DNA of 64,000 nt from Megasphaera vaginalis (ex Bordigoni et al. 2020) (GTDB lineage Bacteria > Bacillota > Negativicutes > Veillonellales > Megasphaeraceae), in the NCBI RefSeq assembly GCF_900240295.1, contig NZ_OEQB01000005.1:62001-126000 (forward strand). Reading direction: 5' to 3'. Below are positions 32,889-41,569 of the stretch, piece after piece; within the stretch, counting starts at the first letter, position 1; the number at the start of each line of letters is the position of its first letter. A model generated the notes under the pieces. That model saw only the letters and a program-made list of their open reading frames with translations, did not search any database and had not been told where the DNA came from. The position numbers and the translations under genes are program-made.

Positions 32889-34151
32889 TTACGCTCCTTG
32901 ATAAATCAATTCAATTAATTTCATCGTCATATCGTATGATTTCTTCAGACTTTGAACGGGCAGGAATTCGTATTTGGAATGGAAGTTCAACGCACCGGTA
33001 AAGTAATTCGGCGTCAAAATCCCCTTGGTAGAAATGAAGGAGCCGTCCGTACCGCCTCGCATGGCAATTGTCTTAGGCGTAATATGCAATTCCTTCATTG
33101 CCGCATAAATGTAGTCTATCGCCTTATGGTTTTCATCAGTAACGGCATCGGCAATATTCCCATACGTATCGCTTATTACGCATTCCACGGTTGCACGCGG
33201 TTCTCGGGATCGCAACGTTTCTACATGCCGTAAAATCCGCTCCTTCTTTTCTTCGTATTTGTCCTTATGATGATCTCTGATATTCAGATGAACTACCGCT
33301 TTGGATTGATTGGACTCTATCTGTTGACACCATATATACCCTTCTTTCCCTTCCGTGCACTCCGGCGTCTCCCTTCTGTCAAACATATTGACAAAATCAC
33401 ACGCCAATAATGTCGGGTTGACCAATACGCCTTTTGCACTCATCGGATGAGCCGAAACGCCGTAAATCGTCACTTCCGCCGAACCGGCATTAAACGTTTC
33501 ATATACAACTTCTCCCACTTCGCAGGAGTCTATCGTATACGCGAAATCGACAGGGAATTTTTCATAGTCCATATTCTTGGAGCCGAAAAGTCCGCACTCT
33601 TCATCGGGGACAAATGCAACATATATATCGCCATGATATATCGTCCGATCGGCGGACAACGTTTCCAAAGCCGTCATAATATTGGCGATGGCCGCTTTAT
33701 TATCTGCGCCGAGAACGCTCGTCCCATCGGAAGTAATGATATCCTGACCGACGTACGGCAGCAGTTCCGGATGTTCTTCCACCTTCATGACGATGTGGGC
33801 GTCCTGATTCAGGACAATGTCCTTTCCATCGTATGTTTCCGTTAGCTTAGGCCGTACCAGCGGGGAAAGATCGACATCTACCGTATCTACGTGCGCACAA
33901 AACCCGACAGCCGGAATGACGGCCGCGCTGCCGTCCGGCACATTGGCCGGCAATTTCCCAGTCAAAACGCCATACGGGCTGATTTCCAAATCAACAACAC
34001 CCAACGACGCGCATTCATCGCGCAAGGTCTTCACCATATCCCATTGCGACGCCGTGCTGGGCACTTTGCTCCCACCATTGAACTTACTTTGAGAGGGAAT
34101 TTGCACATATTTCCAAAAACGATTCCGTAACCTGTTTTCTATCGAATTCAT
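32889..34151 (-). CDS. pepT: peptidase T (tripeptide aminopeptidase)
   Basis: The 420-residue M20 metallopeptidase removes N-terminal residues from tripeptides. Zinc ligands and catalytic residues are seen in GFCAHVDTVD, TSVLGADNKAAIANI, FVPDEECGLFGS, the YTIDSCEVGEVVYETFNAG segment and ISTKGILTPNYFTGALNFHSKYEF near the end. Length matches the family. It follows the AbgT-type transporter gene by 22 bases with AGGAGAG, so the two form an operon suggesting import and cleavage of a peptide-like substrate. Confidence 0.95.
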   Translation of the reverse strand: MNSIENRLRNRFWKYVQIPSQSKFNGGSKVPSTASQWDMVKTLRDECASLGVVDLEISPYGVLTGKLPANVPDGSAAVIPAVGFCAHVDTVDVDLSPLVRPKLTETYDGKDIVLNQDAHIVMKVEEHPELLPYVGQDIITSDGTSVLGADNKAAIANIMTALETLSADRTIYHGDIYVAFVPDEECGLFGSKNMDYEKFPVDFAYTIDSCEVGEVVYETFNAGSAEVTIYGVSAHPMSAKGVLVNPTLLACDFVNMFDRRETPECTEGKEGYIWCQQIESNQSKAVVHLNIRDHHKDKYEEKKERILRHVETLRSREPRATVECVISDTYGNIADAVTDENHKAIDYIYAAMKELHITPKTIAMRGGTDGSFISTKGILTPNYFTGALNFHSKYEFLPVQSLKKSYDMTMKLIELIYQGA

Positions 34152-34173
34152 CTGTTTCTCTCCTATCCAATCC

Positions 34174-35739
34174 TTAGAACATGCTGCGCGGATAACTATA
34201 ATCGGCTTGGAATCCGAGAGGAATGCCTAAGCCCCAGAACAAATACAACATGATGGTTAAGACGATCAACAGCGCGATCGTATAGGGCAGCATCAGACTG
34301 CTCAACGTCCCGACGCCGGTGTTCTTGCAAAATTTCTGGCAATAAATAATGATCAGCGGATAAAAGGCAAACATCGGCGTGCAAACGTTGACAGCCGAAT
34401 CACTGACACGAAACGCGCATTGCGTCAATTCGGGCGCAATACCGACAGACATCAGCATGGGCACGAAGATGGGCGCCAAAATGGCCCACTTTGCCGAAGC
34501 CGAGGTAATAATCAAGTTCAGGAACGCAACAAATACAATGACGCCAAAAACTGTAACTTGCGGCGGCAAGGCCAAGGATTTCAAAAACTCCGCTCCCGAT
34601 ACGGCCAACAAGGCTCCCAAGTTAGAAGCGCCGAAGGCATACATGAATTGAGCCGCAAAAAAATAAAAGACGATAAGCTGAATCAAGGTCTTGGTTATTT
34701 CTTCCATGGAGTGCGTAAAATCCTGGGAGCTTCTGAACTTACCGCTAATCACGCCATACACGATACCGGTAACGGCAAAAAGCAAGAATATGATCGCAAC
34801 GATAGACTGCATAACAGGCGCTTTAAAACTGGCTATATTCCCGGCAGGATCCCGCAGAATGGAATTCTCCGGCAGCAAAGCGACTGCCAGACCCACCAAC
34901 ATAGCGATCAGAACGAAGCTGGCCACATAAAAAGCTTTATTTTCTCTTGGCGTGATTACCGTCAATTCTTCGCTCGAAAGATCCATATCTTCATTAAGCG
35001 GACACGCTTTCCGGCACCAAGGTTCCGTTATCTTTTCCGTAACCCACCAACAGGAAAGGATGACGGCAAACGTAGATCCGAAAGCAAAAAAGTAATTGCA
35101 TAACACATTAACTTCATAAGCCGGATCAATAATCTGAGCCGCCAATTGAGTAAATCCCTGTATAACGGGATCAATAGCCGAAGGCGTATAGTTTGCCGCA
35201 AACGCGCCGGCAATACCGGCAAAGGACGCCGCCACACCTGCCAGCGGGTGTTTTCCGGACGCGTAAAACAAATATGCCGCAATAGGGATAATAATCATGT
35301 ACCCGCTATCCGGCGCGATATGACTCAACATGCCTACGACGATGACAATGGGCGTCAGCAAAAATTTAGGCGTAACGGATAAAATCTTTTTGAGTCCCGT
35401 ATTAATGAACCCGGATCCGTCGGCAATGCCGATCCCTAAGGTCGCGACAATGACCATGCCCAGCGGCGGGAAAGACACGTAGTTTTGAACCATTTTCGTC
35501 ATTAACGTGACCAAGGCGGTTCCGCTTAACATATTATTAATTTCAATAACTTTACCGTTCGCCGGATTTACATAGGAAAACGTGACCTGCGATAACGCTG
35601 CCGAAATAATACACGTAATAAAAAAGGCGGCAATAAACAGCATCGTTATATCGGGAATTTTATTTCCTATCCGCTCGATCCAACCTAAAAACCCACCAAC
35701 TTCCGCCGTCTTCACACTTGTCGAATTACTGTCCGTCAT
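34174..35739 (-). CDS. AbgT-family transporter
   Basis: The 521-residue membrane protein belongs to the AbgT family (p-aminobenzoyl-glutamate importer AbgT, MtrF, YdaH). Characteristic segments are GWIERIGNKIPDITMLFIAAFF, SHIAPDSGYMIIIPIAAYLFYASGKHPLAGVAASFAG, FLNLIITSASAKWAILAPIFVPMLM and the paired helical hairpins near the end. Some members export sulfonamide drugs. Linkage to pepT favours uptake of an aminoacyl or glutamyl compound, but this is inferred. AAAGGATGATG precedes the start. Confidence 0.9.
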   Translation of the reverse strand: MTDSNSTSVKTAEVGGFLGWIERIGNKIPDITMLFIAAFFITCIISAALSQVTFSYVNPANGKVIEINNMLSGTALVTLMTKMVQNYVSFPPLGMVIVATLGIGIADGSGFINTGLKKILSVTPKFLLTPIVIVVGMLSHIAPDSGYMIIIPIAAYLFYASGKHPLAGVAASFAGIAGAFAANYTPSAIDPVIQGFTQLAAQIIDPAYEVNVLCNYFFAFGSTFAVILSCWWVTEKITEPWCRKACPLNEDMDLSSEELTVITPRENKAFYVASFVLIAMLVGLAVALLPENSILRDPAGNIASFKAPVMQSIVAIIFLLFAVTGIVYGVISGKFRSSQDFTHSMEEITKTLIQLIVFYFFAAQFMYAFGASNLGALLAVSGAEFLKSLALPPQVTVFGVIVFVAFLNLIITSASAKWAILAPIFVPMLMSVGIAPELTQCAFRVSDSAVNVCTPMFAFYPLIIIYCQKFCKNTGVGTLSSLMLPYTIALLIVLTIMLYLFWGLGIPLGFQADYSYPRSMF

Positions 35740-36096
35740 TCTTCATCATCCTTTCATGGAAATAGAGTGTCTTTCATGTACTGCTAAATATAATAAATGC
35801 CCATTTTTGCACAGGCCTTTTATATTGCCCTTGCATTTGTGAAAACAAGGTCCCGGCACACGCGTATCGTCCCTCCATCTTCGTAAAGCCGCCTGCTCAC
35901 CGCAAAGGCTTAGCCAACCAGAAAACCCGCCGACAGCAGGACGCTGCCGCGAAAACGGCGAAATGAAGAGTTTGCCTTTCAACTATAACGCAAACATATG
36001 TCCATTGTCAACGGATTTTGCGGCTGGGACGTGCGTTTTTGAAAAGACGGTCTTATCCTGAGGATATAAAACGCATCACGATTGCCTCTCAAGACG
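35740..36096. other. intergenic region upstream of abgT
   Basis: About 360 bases lie between the abgT start and the terminator of the dihydrolipoyl dehydrogenase gene. No convincing gene is visible in either strand. AT-rich sequence near 35780-35830 is the probable site of the abgT promoter, but no clear hexamer pair can be assigned. Confidence 0.4.
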
Positions 36097-36099
36097 AAA

Positions 36100-36140
36100 A
36101 AAAATACGGACAGCTCTCCTTGAGAACTGTCCGTATTTTT
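36100..36140 (-). terminator. terminator after the dihydrolipoyl dehydrogenase gene
   Basis: Arms AAAAATACGGACAG and CTGTCCGTATTTTT are perfectly complementary around a 13-base loop, with A- and T-runs on the outer sides, so it could work in both directions. It begins eight bases past the stop codon. Confidence 0.85.
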
Positions 36141-36147
36141 TTCTCCG

Positions 36148-37554
36148 TCATTTCTTCGGCGGCATGTGAATCGTTCTGTTCAATACATCCAACGCGGCTT
36201 CCCGCACTGCTTCCGTCACCGTCGGATGTGAATGAATGGTGGAAATCAATTCGTCTACCGTCGCTTCCAAACGAATCGCCAGCGCACCTTCGCTGATCAG
36301 ATCCGTTGCCCGCGGACCGATGATCTGCATTCCCAGGATCTTCTTGTACTTCGGCGTCGTCAATATCTTGACCAACCCTTCGCCGCCGTTCAGGATCATC
36401 GCCTTGCCGTTGCCCATGATCGGGAACGTGCCGACAAGATATTCAATTCCCTGCGCCTTTGCATCCTTTTCCGTCAAACCGACAACGGCCGCTTCCGGCG
36501 CAACGTATACACAAGTCGGATTCGTCGTTTCGTTATAGTAAACGCGATGGCCGCAAGCCGTTTCCGCCGCCACCTCTCCCATGGCCGACGCCGTATGCGC
36601 GAGCCGCACTTTATCGAAAACACAGTCCCCGATAGCGTACACATTGAAAATGTTCGTTTCCATACTGTCCGTCACGATAATTTGGCCCCGTATATGCTTG
36701 ATCCCGCAAGCGTCCAGATCAAGATCGGCCGTATTGGCCTTGCGCCCGGTCGCCACCAAAATCTTATCCGCTTGCAGCGTCAGTTCCGTACCGTCGGCGC
36801 GTTTACAACAAACGCGATTTCCTTCAATGGACTGTACGGGAGAGGCAACATGAAAGCGAACGCCTATTTTCTCCATATTCTTGACGGCGATATCCGTAAT
36901 ATCCGAATCCAGCATCGGCAAAACCTGTTCCGCCGCTTCGACAACGTCGACTTGCGTTCCGAATGCGGCGTAGGCACAGGCCAGTTCCATCCCGATAACG
37001 CCGCCGCCGATAACAATCATGGACGACGGCAGCTCTGTCAGTGCCAAGGCGCCGGTCGAATCGAGACAATACGGGGACTCCTTCAACCCCGGAATAGGCG
37101 GCACATCATTTATCGACCCCGTTGCGATAATAAACGCGTCGCCCTTCATCCGCTCCGTCGTGCCGTCAACTTTTTTCAGGGCCAATTTGCCGGGACCGGT
37201 GAAGGCTGCCGCCCCTTCGACGATATCAATGCCATAGCTTGCCAGTAGGGAGCGAATACTGTCTCCCATTTTTTTGGCAATATCATTTTTATGGTTCATG
37301 ACCTGTCCAAAATCGACGGACAGATTATCCGCTTTAATGCCGACGGCAGGTCCTTCCTTGCGCATCGTTTCCAGCAATTCGGCGCTGTGGAGCAGGCATT
37401 TCGTCGAAATGCAACCGATATTCACACAGGTCCCGCCAATACGCTCCCGTTCGATCAGGGTAACAGCCGAACCCATTTGCGCCGCGCGGATCGCCGCCAC
37501 ATAACCGCCAGGCCCGCCGCCGATAACAACAATTCGTCTTTTCGTATCACTCAT
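36148..37554 (-). CDS. lpd: dihydrolipoyl dehydrogenase (E3)
   Basis: The 468-residue flavoprotein reoxidises dihydrolipoyl groups with NAD. It has the FAD loop VVIGGGPGGYVAAIRAAQ, the redox disulfide C43/C48 in GGTCVNIGCISTKCLL, an NAD loop VIGGGVIGMELACAYAAFG, the FAD contact VYAIGDCV, and the C-terminal interface HSHPTVTEAV with the catalytic His and Glu. All catalytic residues are intact. The ATG at 37554 has GGAGGTGTTG. It follows the E2-like gene by 26 bases, but no E1 genes are near, so the usual 2-oxo acid dehydrogenase role is uncertain. Confidence 0.92.
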   Translation of the reverse strand: MSDTKRRIVVIGGGPGGYVAAIRAAQMGSAVTLIERERIGGTCVNIGCISTKCLLHSAELLETMRKEGPAVGIKADNLSVDFGQVMNHKNDIAKKMGDSIRSLLASYGIDIVEGAAAFTGPGKLALKKVDGTTERMKGDAFIIATGSINDVPPIPGLKESPYCLDSTGALALTELPSSMIVIGGGVIGMELACAYAAFGTQVDVVEAAEQVLPMLDSDITDIAVKNMEKIGVRFHVASPVQSIEGNRVCCKRADGTELTLQADKILVATGRKANTADLDLDACGIKHIRGQIIVTDSMETNIFNVYAIGDCVFDKVRLAHTASAMGEVAAETACGHRVYYNETTNPTCVYVAPEAAVVGLTEKDAKAQGIEYLVGTFPIMGNGKAMILNGGEGLVKILTTPKYKKILGMQIIGPRATDLISEGALAIRLEATVDELISTIHSHPTVTEAVREAALDVLNRTIHMPPKK

Positions 37555-37580
37555 GTCAACACCTCCAATTCCCGCCGTTC

Positions 37581-38780
37581 CTACGCTAAGAGAAGCCATG
37601 GATTTTCCAGCAATTCAGCGATCCGATCCAAGAACTTCGCCGCCATCATACCGTCAATAACGCGGGGATCCGCCGTCAGGGAAAGGTTCATCAACGGCTT
37701 GAAAATGATTTCTCCGCCAACGCTTCTGACTGGCGTATCCACAATGGCACAGACCCCGAGAATAGCCAATTCCGGCTGATTGATAATCGGACTGAACGAA
37801 GTAATGCCGTACGCGCCCAAATTCGTAATGGTAAAGGTGCCGCCGCTGATATCGTCGACACCGATCTGCTCATTGCGCACGGCGGCAACGAGCCGTGCTG
37901 CCTCGTTGGCAAGGTCCGTCAGTGTCCGCTGTTCACAATTCTTAACATTGGGAATAATCAGACCATCATCTTTGGCTACGGCCAATCCCATATTGATGTA
38001 ACGGTGCCGGGTCAGCATATTGTCTTCGAAGCTGGCGTTCACATCGGGAAAATCCTGCAAGGCCTTCGTCACGACATACATCAGTATATGATTGTACTGG
38101 ATCCGGACGGCGCCCTGCATACTCTCGTTCAACTTGCGACGCATCTCCTTGATTGCCGTCACATCGACGCTGTGATTATATGTAATAACCGGCGAAGTCT
38201 GCCATGAGGCCACCATGTTTTCGGCAATCGTCTGCCGCCGCGGCGCAACCTTCGTCTTATCTTCCGTCACCTTTTTCGCCGCTTTTACCGTATCTTCCGT
38301 CGCCTTCGCCATGGCCGCCTCCTTGACGTCCGCCTCCATGACACGCCGTCCGTGATAAAGGACATCGACATCGACATGCAGGTCCTTCGCCAACTTGGCT
38401 GCCATGGGCGACACTTTGCCGGGAATCGCTTCAATGCCCTGATATTCCCCCTGATCCGAGACCACGTCCGACGCCGCCACAGCGCCGTCATTCAACAAAA
38501 TGCCGCTGCGCTGCAACAGCGCCCCGATATCTTCGCCTTTTTCTCCGATAACGGCAAGCGGCGCCGAGGTTGCTGCCACTTCGCCGTCAGAAACAAGGAT
38601 TTTCAGCAAATACCCTGCTTCATCATCTCTCGCCTGAATAGTATTGGTCGCTCCCGCCGATTCGACAACGGCCAGCTCTTCGCCGGCACGCACCATATCG
38701 CCTTCGCCCTTGAGCCATGCGCCGATCTTTCCCTTTGTCACCGTCAGCCCCAACTGGGGCATCACTACGATTTTAGCCAT
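37581..38780 (-). CDS. 2-oxo acid dehydrogenase E2-like protein lacking the lipoyl lysine and the active-site histidine
   Basis: The 399-residue protein has the E2 layout: an N-terminal lipoyl-like domain (residues 1-80), a short subunit-binding domain (about 125-160, VSPMAAKLAKDLHVDVDVLYHGRRV) and a C-terminal acyltransferase domain (about 185-399, with FTITNLGAYGITSFSPIINQPELAILGVC). Two essential residues are missing. Where relatives have DK in the lipoyl hairpin, this reads ESAGATN, with glycine at 43. The HxxxDG motif reads DPRVIDG, with proline 372 in place of histidine. The rest is well kept and the frame is open. It is paired with an intact E3 and no E1. It may be a scaffold, a regulatory pseudoenzyme or an early pseudogene. 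GGGGAGG precedes the ATG at 38780. Confidence 0.88.
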   Translation of the reverse strand: MAKIVVMPQLGLTVTKGKIGAWLKGEGDMVRAGEELAVVESAGATNTIQARDDEAGYLLKILVSDGEVAATSAPLAVIGEKGEDIGALLQRSGILLNDGAVAASDVVSDQGEYQGIEAIPGKVSPMAAKLAKDLHVDVDVLYHGRRVMEADVKEAAMAKATEDTVKAAKKVTEDKTKVAPRRQTIAENMVASWQTSPVITYNHSVDVTAIKEMRRKLNESMQGAVRIQYNHILMYVVTKALQDFPDVNASFEDNMLTRHRYINMGLAVAKDDGLIIPNVKNCEQRTLTDLANEAARLVAAVRNEQIGVDDISGGTFTITNLGAYGITSFSPIINQPELAILGVCAIVDTPVRSVGGEIIFKPLMNLSLTADPRVIDGMMAAKFLDRIAELLENPWLLLA

Positions 38781-39097
38781 GTCTTGTCCTCCCCTCATCG
38801 GTATAAAAACGCCTGTTTATCCTCAGTGCCTGACCGGCAGATAACGGTCCGGCCAATTACGAAACGACGGCAGAAATAAGCAGCCCACAAGAAGGCCGGC
38901 TTCGCATCAACCTGTTGTACCGGACTGCCTCAATCAGAACCGGTTAATCATCCCGAATCATTCCATCGGCACAGCGCTGTCTTCATTTTAAGTTTTCCTC
39001 GTTTTTTATTGTAATTAAAATGAAATCGCAAATATTTTCTTATCTTATACGTCATATTTTATTCTATTTCTTTATGTTTTCATAGTCCTTTCTCAAT
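38781..39097. other. long AT-rich leader of the E2/E3 operon
   Basis: No gene is recognised. The right part (about 38990-39095) is very AT-rich and should hold the promoter, leaving a leader of roughly 200 bases. On the minus strand GAGGAAAACTTAAA precedes a 12-codon frame (MKTALCRWNDSG) and there is a GACCG/CGGTC hairpin nearer the gene. Neither can be given a function from sequence. Confidence 0.35.
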
Positions 39098-39137
39098 AAA
39101 AAAAGGCGACAGCGAGACTTGCCGTCACGCAATCGCC
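39098..39137 (-). terminator. terminator after the Bcr/CflA transporter gene
   Basis: On the minus strand GGCGA-TTGC-GTGACGGCAAGTC and GCTGTCGCC pair in an imperfect stem followed by seven T residues, about 92 bases past the stop codon. Confidence 0.65.
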
Positions 39138-39229
39138 CTCACGGTTCCCATAGAGTACTGACCGTCCTTTTCTTTTTTTACCGGCAACCCCGGCGTATCC
39201 GTATTGACAAGCGTCTGCTACGCCGATTG

Positions 39230-40435
39230 TCACGTCTTCAGTACACGGACGGTAGATGGCTGCCTTCCCTGCGGCATCCATGCCAATATCGTGCAGCAGA
39301 AGATACCGGCAACGATTACCGTAAGCATTGGCCAAGGCGTATGATTATTAATCAGACCGAGAAAAAACGTTGAAACAATGCCGCTGCCGTATTGCAGCGA
39401 TCCGATCAGCGCCGCTGCGGTTCCGGCCTTATCGCCGACATGGTCCAACGCCGCCGTTGAACAAGCGGCAATGATCCCGTTCATGGAAAACATCAGGATA
39501 ATTGCCCCGACAACACCGTAAACGCCTAACAGTGTTGTTTTCACGAAAAAGACCAGTAACACAACAGCCAGCGACGCTATGCCCGTAGAATATTTCAACA
39601 AAACATCCAGCGTATACAGGCGTAAGAGGTGGCGATTGAAAAAACTGACGACCATAACGCCGATAACATTTAAGCCGAACAGCAATCCGTAATATACCTC
39701 AGGTATGCCATAATATGTAATGTACATGAACGGCGTACCTGCTATTACCGCGTAGGCGGCCATGTAGAACATCGCTATGCATAAGGTGTATTTCATAAAC
39801 GTAAAATCTTTTATCAACATGCCGTATATGTTAAAAACATGGCGCATAGATGTACTTTGCCGCCTGTTTTCGGGCAAGGTTTCAGGAAGGACATGAATCA
39901 TCAAGCCAATCGCCGCGCCAATACAAGCAACGGCATAAAAAATTATTTGCCATGAGAACGTGACGACAATGATGCCGCCCAGCAAAGGTCCGGCAATCGG
40001 CGCAACGGCCATGATCATCGTCAATAACGACAGTTTATCGGCCGCTTCCTTTGCTGTACAGACATCTCTGATCATCGCCCGCGATAACATGGGACCGACA
40101 CAGGCGCCTGTCGCTTGAAATACACGCCAGCATACAAGCTCGGGCATGGATGTGGACATTGCGCAGCCGACAGTTCCTAAAACAAAAATAACGGAACCTG
40201 CGATTAAAGGCTTAATTCTCCCAATCTTATCGCTGATAGGCCCCCAAACCAGCTGCGCTATCATAAATCCCAGCAAATATCCTGTAATCGTAAACTCTGA
40301 ACCGGCCCCCAGCTCTCCGGCCATCACCGGCAAAGCCGGCAGATAGACATCTGTCGCGAGAGAATTGACTGCCATAAAAGCGCTTAGGACGATTAAAAAC
40401 ATAACTTCCGCTGTTTTAGACGTGAATTTTTCCAT
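39230..40435 (-). CDS. Bcr/CflA-family multidrug MFS exporter
   Basis: The 401-residue protein has twelve helices and the Bcr/CflA signatures: ATDVYLPALPVMAGELGAG in helix 1, AQLVWGPISDKIGRIKPLIAG in the loop after helix 2, and RVFQATGACVGPMLSRAMIRDVCTAKEAADKLSLLTMIMAVAPIAGPLLGG, typical of drug:H+ antiporters with 12 helices. It likely extrudes cationic or amphipathic drugs. A large nested inverted repeat lies just upstream. AGGATGATGATT precedes the start. Confidence 0.9.
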   Translation of the reverse strand: MEKFTSKTAEVMFLIVLSAFMAVNSLATDVYLPALPVMAGELGAGSEFTITGYLLGFMIAQLVWGPISDKIGRIKPLIAGSVIFVLGTVGCAMSTSMPELVCWRVFQATGACVGPMLSRAMIRDVCTAKEAADKLSLLTMIMAVAPIAGPLLGGIIVVTFSWQIIFYAVACIGAAIGLMIHVLPETLPENRRQSTSMRHVFNIYGMLIKDFTFMKYTLCIAMFYMAAYAVIAGTPFMYITYYGIPEVYYGLLFGLNVIGVMVVSFFNRHLLRLYTLDVLLKYSTGIASLAVVLLVFFVKTTLLGVYGVVGAIILMFSMNGIIAACSTAALDHVGDKAGTAAALIGSLQYGSGIVSTFFLGLINNHTPWPMLTVIVAGIFCCTILAWMPQGRQPSTVRVLKT

Positions 40436-40493
40436 ATAAATCTAATCATCATCCTTTCTGAATCCTTTCTGAAAACCAAAGGACCTTTCTCCT

Positions 40494-40576
40494 TTCAGGC
40501 GATAAAAATACTCTCTTTATTCATATTTCCGCCAAAGGCGGTCTTAAACAAAGAGAGTATCGCTTACGCCTGAAAA
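40494..40576. repeat. three-tier nested inverted repeat between aldo/keto reductase and MFS genes
   Basis: Three stacked stems share one axis. The outer pair is TTTCAGGCG with CGCCTGAAA, the middle one is ATACTCTCTTT with AAAGAGAGTAT, and the inner one is CCGCC-AAA-GGCGG. It begins 23 bases past the aldo/keto reductase stop and ends about 60 bases before the MFS start, so it may be a terminator, an attenuator for the exporter or a cruciform protein site. Confidence 0.7.
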
Positions 40577-40598
40577 GATTTTCTATCTTAGCGCGCCG

Positions 40599-41438
40599 TT
40601 AAACTCGCGACATGAACCACTCTACCGTTTCCGGATCTGCGTGGCTAAAGAAAAGGCTTTGAGCCCGATCCAAGGCATCAATGGCAGCCATATCGCCGTC
40701 AGACAAGGTGAAATCAAAGACGTTGAAATTCTCTTCCATCCTGTCCTTATGAACGGATTTGGGAATAACGACAACATCCCGTTGCAATAAAAACCGAAGC
40801 GCCACCTGAGCAACCGTCTTGTGATATCGTTGACCAATGTCCTGTAACGCCGGATTGGTGAAGAAATCATTTCTCCCTTCTGCAAAGGGCCCCCATGATT
40901 CGATCTGACATTGATATTTTTTCAAATATCGTTGCGCCACTTTTTGCTGCTGAAAAACATGGGTTTCTATTTGATTGACGGCCGGTTTTATTTGCGCGAA
41001 ATGCTGCATGTCAATAAATCTGTCCGGCGCGAAATTAGATACGCCGATCGCTCGGACCTGTCCTTTTTTTACGGCTTCTTCCATCGCTCTGTAGGTTCCG
41101 TAATAATCGCCAAAGGGCTGGTGAATGAGCAACAAATCGATATACGGACTTTGTAATTTCTCGAGTGACTCTTGAATGGAATTGCGGGCTTTTTCATACC
41201 CTGCATTCGTAATCCAAACCTTGGTCGTAATAAAAAACTCTTCCCGAGGTAACCCCGATGCGGCCAACGCCCGTCCCACACCGGATTCGTTCCGATAAGC
41301 CTGCGCCGTATCGATACTGCGATAGCCTATACGGATGGCATCTGCTACGGCCCTTTGCGTTTCTTCAGCCGGCGTTTGATATACCCCATACCCTAACTTC
41401 GGCATTTTAATTCCGTTATTCAGCGTTACATATTCCAT
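40599..41438 (-). CDS. aldo/keto reductase
   Basis: The 279-residue NADPH-dependent reductase has the family (beta/alpha)8 motifs: GYRSIDTAQAYRNE with catalytic Asp and Tyr, FFITTKVW with the lysine, LLLIHQP with the histidine, and the cofactor segment VVVIPKSVHKDRMEEN. All four catalytic residues are present. The ATG at 41438 has GAGGAGGAA upstream; the longer frame to 41462 is unlikely. It is divergent from a LysR gene over a short palindromic region, so LysR control is expected. Substrates are likely small aldehydes, not determined. Confidence 0.92.
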   Translation of the reverse strand: MEYVTLNNGIKMPKLGYGVYQTPAEETQRAVADAIRIGYRSIDTAQAYRNESGVGRALAASGLPREEFFITTKVWITNAGYEKARNSIQESLEKLQSPYIDLLLIHQPFGDYYGTYRAMEEAVKKGQVRAIGVSNFAPDRFIDMQHFAQIKPAVNQIETHVFQQQKVAQRYLKKYQCQIESWGPFAEGRNDFFTNPALQDIGQRYHKTVAQVALRFLLQRDVVVIPKSVHKDRMEENFNVFDFTLSDGDMAAIDALDRAQSLFFSHADPETVEWFMSRV

Positions 41439-41525
41439 GGCAAATTCCTCCTCTGAAAGCAACCCTTCGTTTCATGCTTGTATTTTACAACGGTCGATAC
41501 TGCGTGTACACTATACATAATGAAT

Positions 41526-41555
41526 TGTAGTTTTCATTTTATGAAACCTAAACTA
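41526..41555. promoter_or_regulatory. LysR operator-like palindrome between divergent genes
   Basis: TTTCAT-TTT-ATGAAA (41532-41546) is a perfect core palindrome, extended outward by an imperfect GTAGTTT...AAACTAC pairing. It lies 24 bases before the LysR start and between the LysR and aldo/keto reductase genes. The spacing and T-N11-A-like core fit a LysR binding site. Confidence 0.6.
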
Positions 41556-41569
41556 CGAGGAGGATAGGC

